Shown: piece by piece, positions 1-6,146 of the stretch
How positions within the stretch are numbered: position 1 is the first letter of the stretch
Layout of the letters: each line of letters begins with the position of its first letter
Assembly: GCA_046483385.1 (NCBI GenBank)
Contig: JAWODG010000060.1
Coordinates: 1 to 21,260 of the forward strand
Length of the DNA stretch: 21,260 bases
DNA from: B1Sed10-231 sp046483385
Lineage (GTDB): Bacteria; Planctomycetota; Brocadiia; SM23-32
Direction: 5' to 3'
Position numbers and translations under genes: made by a program
The notes under the pieces: model-generated
Seen by the model: the letters and a program-made list of their open reading frames with translations, nothing else
Told to the model about the DNA's origin: nothing
The model's database searches: none

Positions 1-126
1 GGTAGAGGCGATGGCGCCCTGGCCCCCTACCCAGCTACCCTCCAGCACCAGTGTGCTCCAGCCGTCTAGCTGGGTGAAGATTGCCGCCGACAGTCCGGCA
101 GGTCCACCTCCAACGATAATCAGCAG
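1..126 (-). pseudogene. N-terminal fragment of FAD-dependent (thioredoxin-reductase-like) oxidoreductase, runs off left edge
   Basis: The minus strand read from about 126 down to 1 is open and encodes a dinucleotide-binding N-terminus: a hydrophobic beta strand, then IIVGGGPAGLSAA, then TLVLEG, then WVGGQGAIAST. GxGxxG followed by an acidic residue at the end of the second strand is the FAD Rossmann signature, and the GGQ that follows is typical of thioredoxin-reductase-like flavoproteins. Only about 42 residues are visible. No convincing ATG/GTG start with an RBS precedes it: the same frame continues without a Met into the antisense of the flippase gene. The protein therefore looks cut at its N-terminus at about 125-132, and it leaves the window at base 1. 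Its true neighbour is probably not the flippase. The family call is fairly sure from the motif; the exact enzyme is not. Confidence 0.6.
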
Positions 127-147
127 GGGCGGTTTCTGGCCACCAAG

Positions 148-1110
148 GTGGCCTTTACGGCAGTCACGATCTCCCTGTGGCTCATCTGGACTTTCGTGCA
201 TCCGGCCTCGGACCTGCGCCGGACATTGCTTCTGCTGTTCACACCCGGCATCCTGCTGAACGAGCTGGCGCTGGAATGGTTTTACCGCGGGCGCGGACAC
301 CTGCGGCTGGTGGGAATCACCCGGGCGCTCTCCGTGCTGGTCATTCTGCCTGTGGGGCTTGCGCTGGCCGCGCGGGCCGAAACCCGCCCTTACATACCGC
401 TGGCCTTCAGCGCCGGCTATCTTCTGCTCGTCTTAGTGCAGGGGGCGGGCATGTACCGCCCCGGCCTGTGGCAAAGTACGCGGGAGGGGTTTGGCAGTCT
501 TGGCGAGACGTTCCGGGAGTCGCGCCTCTACGGGCTTTCTATGTTCACCTGGCGGGCCTACGCGCAGTTGCCTTTCCTGCTGCTGGCGCTCCTGCTGGGT
601 GCTTCGGCGGTTGGCAAGTTCAAGCTGGTGCATATGCCGTTCTTCTTCGCGCTGGCCTGCGGCAAGTGGATGGCCGACAGCGCCATCGCGGAGTTCTCCC
701 GCGCGGTGAAGGAACGGCCGCGGGCCGGCAAGGCCATCCTGCTGCGCTGCGGGGCGCAACTCGGGCTGCTGTCCGTGGTGGGCGGCCTGCTGACGGCCGG
801 GGCGCTGCCGTTCGCCCTCAACCGCTTTTATCCCACCTACCGCACGTTCGTGCCGCTGGCGGCGGCTATGGGCGGCGTGCTGCCGGTGGCGACGCTCGGT
901 CTGTTCGGGCGGGAACTGCTGCCGGCTCTCTTGAAACCGCGCGCCTTTCTGGCCATAACGACACTGATGCTCATAGTGCTGGTGGGAGCGCTGCTGATGC
1001 TCGCACCCGCCTTCGGGCTCATGGCCGTGCCGCTGGCCTACGGCGCCGCGGAGGTCGTGGGGCTCTGCGTTCTGGTTCCCCAGTTTGCCGCGGTCCTGAA
1101 AAGAACCTGA
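148..1110 (+). CDS. Polysaccharide flippase / lipopolysaccharide biosynthesis protein (Wzx-like), N-terminally truncated
   Basis: A polytopic membrane protein of about 320 residues with at least eight hydrophobic segments, for example near residues 1-16, 29-40, 57-75, 85-100, 145-160, 199-220, 230-250 and 270-310. Short charged loops include a WFYRGRG segment resembling the DWxFQG loop of Wzx/MATE-type flippases. Such proteins move lipid-linked glycan units across the inner membrane. Family members usually have 400-500 residues, so 80-150 N-terminal residues are missing. GTG at 148 is only the first possible start: the frame is open back to 70, and the last codons before 148 (GRFLATK) still look like flippase, whereas further upstream the bases belong to the antisense flavoprotein. 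The sulfatase-fold gene starts 14 bp after the stop, suggesting one operon. The family call rests on topology and context. Confidence 0.7.
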   Translation: MAFTAVTISLWLIWTFVHPASDLRRTLLLLFTPGILLNELALEWFYRGRGHLRLVGITRALSVLVILPVGLALAARAETRPYIPLAFSAGYLLLVLVQGAGMYRPGLWQSTREGFGSLGETFRESRLYGLSMFTWRAYAQLPFLLLALLLGASAVGKFKLVHMPFFFALACGKWMADSAIAEFSRAVKERPRAGKAILLRCGAQLGLLSVVGGLLTAGALPFALNRFYPTYRTFVPLAAAMGGVLPVATLGLFGRELLPALLKPRAFLAITTLMLIVLVGALLMLAPAFGLMAVPLAYGAAEVVGLCVLVPQFAAVLKRT

Positions 1111-1124
1111 CGGACGGAACACGC

Positions 1125-2417
1125 ATGAGCGCACCCAACATAGTGCTGCTGGTTATCGACGCCCTCCGGGCGGATGCCGTGAGAGGGGGCGGCCCGTTCG
1201 AGGCGGCGACGCCGACGCTGGACCGGCTCAAGGAGGAGTCGGTCAGCTTTGCGTGCGCCATCGCCCAGAGCGGGCACACGCGGGGTTCCGTGCCGGCCCT
1301 CATGGCCGGCGGCTATCCGCTGGTGGACGGCCTGGAGGGGGCCCTGCCGGCCGAGCGCCCCGTTCTGCCGGAAGTGCTGTGTGACGCTGGATATACGACG
1401 GCTGCAGTACACTGCAACCCTTTCCTGTCCCGCGCCTTCGGGTTTGAGCGCGGTTTCGGGCATTTCGACGACTCGGCAGGCAGTTCCAACCGGTTGCTGG
1501 TCTTTCTGCGCCGGTGTTGGAACACCCTCTCCAGCAGGCCCTACGTGCCGGGTCCCGAACTCGTCCGGCGGGCACTGGACCGGGTCCGGCAGACGCCGCA
1601 ACCGTTCTTCCTGTGGCTCCACCTGATGGACGTCCATGGGCCGTACCTGCCCCATGGCGATGTGGGCATCGGCCGACGACGGGCCGCGCGTCTCTGGCGG
1701 CGCTCCATCCGGCACCCTGGACAGATCACCCCGGAGGACCGGAACCTGCTGATGCGGCTTTACGCCGGTGAGGTCGCCTTCGCCGACCGGTGCGTCGCCG
1801 ATTTCCTCGCCGGGCTGCGGTCCGCCGTCGACGCGGACGGCACCGTTCTCGCCGTAACGGCCGACCACGGGGAGCAATTCCTCGAGCACGGCATGTACAA
1901 CCACCCCCGGCACCTTTACGACGAGCAGGTGCGGGTGCCATTGCTGTTGCGCGGACCGGGCATCAGGCCCGCGGATGTGGGACGCCAGGTGCAGCTCCTC
2001 GACCTGCCGTCCACCCTGTGCCGGCTGGCCGGGGTGCCCGTGCCGGCGTGCTGGCGTGGGCAGGACCTGCTGGAGCCGGCCGATCCCGAACGCCCCGCCT
2101 TCAGCGAAACCACCGGCTACTGGGAGACCAGCGACGAGGATATCTACGCCGTCCGGACGGCCGAGCGAAAGCACCTGTCCCACCTGAAGGATGGCTCGGT
2201 CGTCCACGAGGAGGGCTACGACCTGACGAACGACCCTGGCGAAACGCGTAACGTACTGGCAGAACAGGGCAGTGACGAAGCGTGGAACGAAATGCGGAGA
2301 CTGTTGCGAGAACACATTGAATCCGGTGACCGGCGCCACGGGAGCAAGACGTGCGACGCCGCCCCCAACGACGCCGACCTGCGCAGGAGGCTGGAAGCCC
2401 TTGGCTACCTCGAATGA
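1125..2417 (+). CDS. Sulfatase / alkaline-phosphatase-superfamily hydrolase
   Basis: 430 residues. Residues 5-17 (NIVLLVIDALRAD) carry the first metal-binding Asp of the sulfatase fold. HLMDVHGPY lies at 166-174 and TADHGE at 245-250, the Asp-His metal ligands. The chain ends in the LRRRLEALGYLE type of tail common in this group. The nucleophile region is QSGHTRGSVPALMAG (48-62). It has no C/S-x-P-x-R formylglycine signature, so Thr52 or Ser55 may be the nucleophile and the substrate may be a phospho- or phosphoglycerol ester instead of a sulfate ester. ATG at 1125 gives this conserved start; the open frame extends upstream but only as a shadow of the flippase. The position between flippase and methyltransferase suggests a role in decorating or editing surface glycan. 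No signal peptide is visible, which is odd for a sulfatase. Confidence 0.85.
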   Translation: MSAPNIVLLVIDALRADAVRGGGPFEAATPTLDRLKEESVSFACAIAQSGHTRGSVPALMAGGYPLVDGLEGALPAERPVLPEVLCDAGYTTAAVHCNPFLSRAFGFERGFGHFDDSAGSSNRLLVFLRRCWNTLSSRPYVPGPELVRRALDRVRQTPQPFFLWLHLMDVHGPYLPHGDVGIGRRRAARLWRRSIRHPGQITPEDRNLLMRLYAGEVAFADRCVADFLAGLRSAVDADGTVLAVTADHGEQFLEHGMYNHPRHLYDEQVRVPLLLRGPGIRPADVGRQVQLLDLPSTLCRLAGVPVPACWRGQDLLEPADPERPAFSETTGYWETSDEDIYAVRTAERKHLSHLKDGSVVHEEGYDLTNDPGETRNVLAEQGSDEAWNEMRRLLREHIESGDRRHGSKTCDAAPNDADLRRRLEALGYLE

Positions 2418-2433
2418 GACTCCCGAAAGCCGC

Positions 2434-3366
2434 GTGCCCGGTGAGTGCCCCTGCTGCGGGCGGGAGGGCGGGTTCGAGTTCGACGAGCCGGCCGACCCCT
2501 ACGGACTCTGGCGGTGTGCGGGCTGTGACGTGGTGTTCTCCGAGCCCATGGAGGCCGGTCGGTCCGAGTGGTACGACGCTCTCTACATCGTCCGGCAGCA
2601 AGGCGTGGACGCACGGCTCCGCCCCCATTTCCGCTGGGCGCTGGACCGGCTGGAGCCGGGCACGACGCTGCTGGACGTGGGTTGCGGCACGGGTTTCTTC
2701 GTCCATGCCGCGCGGGAACGCGGATTGGACGCGTGGGGCATCGACTTCGCGCCGGGCACCGTGCGTTCCGGTCGCCGCTACTTCGACACGGACGCGCTGC
2801 TGGTGGGATCGCTTGACGAACTACCCCGCCCGCTGCGGGGCCGCCGATTCGACGTGGTCACCTTTTTCGAACTGCTGGAGCACCAGAGCGACCCCGGCGG
2901 CTTCATAGAGGAGGTGCGGGGCGTGCTGCGGCCCGGCGGTCGCATGCTGCTCAGCGTGCCCAACCGCACCCGCTGGCCGGTGCGGGAGTTCAACGACTAT
3001 CCCCCACACCACCTCCTTCGGTGGTCCGAAGAGGGGCTTCGGAAGTTCCTGACGCGCCAGGGATGCGAGATACTCGCCCTCGACAAGACCTCGCGGTTGA
3101 GCTCGGCGAACTACTTCTTCGGATACTTCGCTCGCCTGGCCCTCTACGGCCTGCTGGGCCTTCGGATGAGGGGCGGGGCGGACGATGAGGCCGCGTCTCA
3201 GGCGGGCCGCGGCCTGCTGGAGCGCTGGAGGCCGGGGCGGCTGATTTCGGCCGCCCGGCGCCTGCGTGACGCACTCATGTGGGCGCCCGCGCTTGTAACC
3301 TGGCCCTTGTTGCGCCATAAAATTCAGGGCTATCACCTGGTGGCTGAGGCGAGACCGAGGAAATGA
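2434..3366 (+). CDS. Class I SAM-dependent methyltransferase with N-terminal zinc ribbon
   Basis: About 310 residues. Two Cys pairs (CPCC at 5-8 and CAGC at 28-31) form a zinc ribbon, followed by the SAM-binding motif LLDVGCGTG (79-87), an acidic residue after strand 2 (GIDFAPG), FFELLEH and the post-IV loop LRPGGRMLLSVPN. This is the Methyltransf_11/23-type protein often found in glycan gene clusters, where it methylates sugars. The start is uncertain. GTG 2434 is the nearest in-frame start to the ribbon but has a weak RBS. An ATG at 2414 overlaps the sulfatase TGA (ATGA) but is in the wrong frame, which could mean a frameshift. The stop overlaps the next start (ATGA at 3363), so the pair is translationally coupled. 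Function as a methyltransferase is secure; the substrate is unknown. Confidence 0.85.
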   Translation: MPGECPCCGREGGFEFDEPADPYGLWRCAGCDVVFSEPMEAGRSEWYDALYIVRQQGVDARLRPHFRWALDRLEPGTTLLDVGCGTGFFVHAARERGLDAWGIDFAPGTVRSGRRYFDTDALLVGSLDELPRPLRGRRFDVVTFFELLEHQSDPGGFIEEVRGVLRPGGRMLLSVPNRTRWPVREFNDYPPHHLLRWSEEGLRKFLTRQGCEILALDKTSRLSSANYFFGYFARLALYGLLGLRMRGGADDEAASQAGRGLLERWRPGRLISAARRLRDALMWAPALVTWPLLRHKIQGYHLVAEARPRK

Positions 3367-4715
3367 CCAACGTGACCTGGATTCTTTGTGCGGCGTGCCT
3401 CGTGCTGGCGCCCTTTCCAGCTCTGCTCGCGCTGGCGGCCGTTGCCCTCCTGGGACTGACCGTCGTCCGCGCCCTGTTGAAGCCCACCGAACTTCGGTGG
3501 GACCTGGTCGCCGCGCTCGTGCTGGTCAACTTCGCCTACTGGGGCCTGAACGCACTGTTCGTGGCCGGATACTGGCCGCACGAACTGCTTTCGTGGTCGT
3601 TTCTGCGCTGGCAGGCACGGGGCGTCCTGTGTTACGTGCCCCTGCTGCTCCTGGGCCTGCGGGCAGCGGACGTCCGCTTGCCTCTCGGCAAGATAGTGCG
3701 GGCATACGTGCTGATCTCCGCCGCGGTTGCCGTGCTGGGGCTGCTCCAGATACTGGTGGGGGTTCAGCCGCAGATTGCCAACGACATGCAGCTCAGCCTC
3801 TGGCCCGTGCGCTGGTTTCAGGGGGAGCCGTGGTTTTTCGGGTTCTACCGGTCGCATTCGGCGGCGGGCGCCGGCTTTGCCGCGGCGGCACTGGGCGCCT
3901 GGGTCCTGCTGCTGTTCCGGGAGGAGGAAGACCCCCGGGTGATGCTGCCGGCGTTCGTCCTGCTGGCCTGGGCGCTGATGTTCACGAAGTCACGCACCTA
4001 CGTCTGCGCCTTCCTGCCCACGGCCTTCCTTTCATGGCTTGCCGCGGCCGTCATCCGGCGCCGGCCCATCGTTCGCCACCTGTGGGTCGGAGCCGGGTTC
4101 CTGCTGGTACTCGGGCTGGCCACCTTCATGGTGCCCCGGGGGCCGGAACGCTTCCTGTCGCTGCCGGGCATATCGCACCGGATGTTCGCCTCCGCGCCGG
4201 AGCCGCAACAGCAGGCCGGAGAAGGGGCCCGAACCAAACCGGGCGACTCCGCGGACATGGGCACCGTAACCGCCATGAACCGCAGGACGTATTGGGACGC
4301 GGCACTGAAAATGGCAAAGACCCACCCCGTTTTCGGCGTCGGCCTGGGACGCTACGGCAGGGAGTTCTACGATATGGGCTACCGCACGCCGTGGAAGCCG
4401 CGTCTTGCCATGATGCACGCGCACAACTCCGCCCTGCACTACCTGGCGGAGCTGGGCGCCGTGGGGCTCCTCCTGCAGGCCGCCCTCTGGGGGGCGATCC
4501 TCTGGGCAATCCTGCGAGCGGCCTGGAACCGGCTGCCCGATCTCAACCCAACGGCGGTGTTCACTCTCTTCGCGCTGGCGCTGCTGGTGATGAACATGGC
4601 TGCTTCGCTGGTGGGGCACGTGCTGTGGAGCCCCGCCGCCATGCTGCCCACCGTGGCCGCTCTCACGCTCGCGCTGCGCCGTCCGGCGGACATCGCGCAA
4701 GCCCGTTCGCCTTGA
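3363..4715 (+). CDS. O-antigen ligase / polymerase family membrane protein (Wzy/WaaL-like)
   Basis: 450 residues with about ten to twelve hydrophobic segments and one large polar loop at roughly residues 260-350. That loop contains NRRTYWDAALKMAKTHPVFG, then GVGLGRYG, then AHNSALHYLAELGAVGLLL. This arrangement (an R-x-x-x-W, HPxxGVGxGxY and HNxxLxxLxELG series before the next membrane segment) is the hallmark of the O-antigen ligase/polymerase domain, which joins or polymerises lipid-linked glycans on the periplasmic face. ATG 3363 overlaps the methyltransferase stop by four bases, so it is the last gene of the coupled polysaccharide operon. A sigma-70-like promoter for the next gene overlaps its stop. 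Whether it is a ligase or a polymerase cannot be told from sequence alone. Confidence 0.88.
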   Translation: MTNVTWILCAACLVLAPFPALLALAAVALLGLTVVRALLKPTELRWDLVAALVLVNFAYWGLNALFVAGYWPHELLSWSFLRWQARGVLCYVPLLLLGLRAADVRLPLGKIVRAYVLISAAVAVLGLLQILVGVQPQIANDMQLSLWPVRWFQGEPWFFGFYRSHSAAGAGFAAAALGAWVLLLFREEEDPRVMLPAFVLLAWALMFTKSRTYVCAFLPTAFLSWLAAAVIRRRPIVRHLWVGAGFLLVLGLATFMVPRGPERFLSLPGISHRMFASAPEPQQQAGEGARTKPGDSADMGTVTAMNRRTYWDAALKMAKTHPVFGVGLGRYGREFYDMGYRTPWKPRLAMMHAHNSALHYLAELGAVGLLLQAALWGAILWAILRAAWNRLPDLNPTAVFTLFALALLVMNMAASLVGHVLWSPAAMLPTVAALTLALRRPADIAQARSP

Positions 4716-4740
4716 CAGCCCCACCGGCGCCAAATACAGT
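4712..4740 (+). promoter_or_regulatory. Sigma-70-like promoter for the isomerase/epimerase gene
   Basis: TTGACA (4712-4717), exactly 17 bp, then TACAGT (4735-4740; four of six consensus bases). The -35 box overlaps the TGA stop of the O-antigen ligase gene. Transcription would begin near 4747, leaving a leader of about 33 nt before ATG 4780, with GGAG at 4770-4773 as RBS. It separates the downstream genes from the polysaccharide operon. Based on match to consensus only. Confidence 0.5.
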
Positions 4741-4779
4741 GGCGCTCTATCCCTCTGCCCGTTCTACCGGAGACGCACC

Positions 4780-5628
4780 ATGACCGACCGCATCATGCCT
4801 CTCGGAGTCTTCACCTCGGCCGGCGCGGGCCTCGGCGCCGCCATCGAGAAGGTCGTCCAGATCGGCGCACCCACGGTCCAGCTCCACGCCCCGGGACCTG
4901 ACGGACGGACGCCCGAGCGCGCCGACGAGATCGCCGGCCGCTTCGCCGACGCCGGGGTCGAGATAAGCCTCGTGTTCTGCGGCTTCCCCGGCGACCGCTA
5001 CGATACCATCCCCGTCGTGCGGCAGACCGTCGGCCTCGTGCCGCCTGAGACCCGTCAGGAGCGCATCCAGCAGACCAAAGAGATCGCCGATTTCGCCGCC
5101 TGGCTGGAGGCCCCCGGCATCGGCATCCATATCGGTTTCGTGCCCGAGGACTGGGATTCCGCCGAGTTCGGCGCCATCGCCAAGGTGGTCGGGGAGATCG
5201 CCGACCACTGCGCCGGTCTGGGACTGACGATGAACCTGGAGACCGGGCAGGAGACGGCCGACACGCTGCTCCATCTGCTGGAGACGGTGGACCGGGAAAA
5301 CCTGGCGGTCAACTTCGACCCCGCCAACATGATCCTCTACGGCAGCGGGGAGCCACTGGACGCCCTCCGCAAAGTCGGCGACTACGTCCGCAGCGTCCAC
5401 TGCAAAGATGCCACGTGGAGCGACAACCCCGGCGAGGAATGGGGCGTGGAGGTGCCGCTCGGCGAAGGCGACGTCAACATACGGGAGTTCGTCAAAACGC
5501 TGCGCGACATAGGCTACACCGGCCCCCTGACCATAGAGCGCGAGGTCAGCGGCGAACGGCAGATCACCGATATCAAGGCTGGGTTGAGGTTGCTGAGGGA
5601 GATCAAGCAGGACCTGGACATCGGATGA
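4780..5628 (+). CDS. Sugar phosphate isomerase/epimerase (xylose-isomerase-like TIM barrel)
   Basis: 282 residues, a full-length AP_endonuc_2 / xylose-isomerase-like TIM barrel. The metal-binding set is visible as Glu154 (MNLET), Asp180 (NFDPAN), His207 (SVHCKD) and Glu253 (TIERE), the usual E-D-H-E quartet of sugar epimerases and isomerases of this family. The GxGIHIGF strand near 113-120 is also typical. It is soluble with no signal peptide. These enzymes epimerise or isomerise keto sugars, or act on inositol-type cyclitols, often alongside Gfo/Idh/MocA dehydrogenases such as the one at 10913. The four-helix-bundle gene begins in its stop codon (ATGA at 5625). Family assignment is strong; the substrate is unknown. 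Confidence 0.9.
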   Translation: MTDRIMPLGVFTSAGAGLGAAIEKVVQIGAPTVQLHAPGPDGRTPERADEIAGRFADAGVEISLVFCGFPGDRYDTIPVVRQTVGLVPPETRQERIQQTKEIADFAAWLEAPGIGIHIGFVPEDWDSAEFGAIAKVVGEIADHCAGLGLTMNLETGQETADTLLHLLETVDRENLAVNFDPANMILYGSGEPLDALRKVGDYVRSVHCKDATWSDNPGEEWGVEVPLGEGDVNIREFVKTLRDIGYTGPLTIEREVSGERQITDIKAGLRLLREIKQDLDIG

Positions 5629-6071
5629 ATCATGAATTACGAATTATGAATTCTGAAGAGACATCGCAGCATGCCGACGGGGCGCGCCAGGCGATGGAGC
5701 CTGGGAACTCAAGAACCTGGGACATACGCGATAGGACGTTCGAGTACTCGCTGAGAGCTGTCCGACTGCACCAGAGCCTACAAGCGGGCGGGGACAGAAC
5801 CGGTTGGCTGCTCGGCCGGCAGTACCTGCGGGCGGCCACTTCCATCGGAGCCAACATCGCCGAGGCGCAATCCGCAGAGAGCAAGGCGGACTTCTTGCAC
5901 AAGTGCGCTATTGCTCAGAAGGAGGCCCGAGAGAGCCTGTACTGGCTCCAACTCCTCGACAGGTCAGGCATCGTCGCCGGAGAGCGCTTGGGCGCCCTCT
6001 TGCAAGAGACGGACGAGTTGATCGCGGTCATCGCAAGCATCATCTTGAGCACCAAGCGCCGCAGAGACTGA
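5625..6071 (+). CDS. Four-helix-bundle protein (S23 / 23S rRNA intervening-sequence family)
   Basis: 148 residues from ATG 5625; the conserved part starts near residue 30. The core reads RTWDIRDRTFEYSLRAVRLH, then RAATSIGANIAEAQSAES, then KCAIAQKEARESLYWLQLL. The RAAxSIxANIAE signature and the helix-rich layout define the TIGR02436/S23 family, first seen as ORFs in 23S rRNA intervening sequences and now found scattered in many bacterial genomes. Their function is unresolved, perhaps RNA- or nucleic-acid-linked. The first seven codons (MNHELRI) are coded by the AT-rich inverted repeat, so ATG 5646 or 5694 may be the biological start. The gene lies wholly between matching inverted repeats, and its base composition at the flanks differs sharply from the GC-rich surroundings, suggesting a mobile cassette. 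Confidence 0.85.
   Translation: MNHELRIMNSEETSQHADGARQAMEPGNSRTWDIRDRTFEYSLRAVRLHQSLQAGGDRTGWLLGRQYLRAATSIGANIAEAQSAESKADFLHKCAIAQKEARESLYWLQLLDRSGIVAGERLGALLQETDELIAVIASIILSTKRRRD
5628..5657. repeat. Left imperfect inverted repeat flanking the four-helix-bundle gene
   Basis: A 30-bp AT-rich arm built from ATGAATTA and ATGAATT units about 14 bp apart. It pairs as an inverted repeat with 6107-6136; 25 of 30 positions are identical by hand alignment. It overlaps the start of the four-helix-bundle coding region and begins in the stop codon of the upstream isomerase gene. Confidence 0.75.
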
Positions 6072-6106
6072 GCGGTGACCTGGACCGCAGTGTCCGCCGC
6101 CGTCAT

Positions 6107-6136
6107 TTCATAATTCATCGTTCCTAATTCATAATT
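6107..6136. repeat. Right imperfect inverted repeat flanking the four-helix-bundle gene
   Basis: The reverse complement of this stretch matches 5628-5657 at 25 of 30 positions, with the same spacing of its ATGAATTA and ATGAATT units. It ends 10 bp before the proS ATG, so the proS RBS region is made of repeat sequence, and no Shine-Dalgarno is evident there. Together the arms bound a segment of about 509 bp. Confidence 0.75.
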
Positions 6137-6146
6137 GGTTTTCCCC

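Noticed and set aside
11..259. 82-residue plus-strand frame at the left end
   Set aside because: It is antisense to the flavoprotein fragment and overlaps the flippase; Pro/Ser-rich with no motif.
177..1124. N-terminal extension of the sulfatase frame
   Set aside because: It overlaps the flippase in another frame and is Gly/Arg/Ala-rich; the sulfatase fold begins exactly at ATG 1125.
1038..2339. 433-residue minus-strand frame opposite the sulfatase gene
   Set aside because: Shadow of a gene with clear metal-binding motifs; no domain features of its own.
5625..6140. 23S rRNA intervening sequence at this place
   Set aside because: The four-helix-bundle gene is of the S23 family, but no rRNA sequence flanks it, so it is not an rRNA insertion here.
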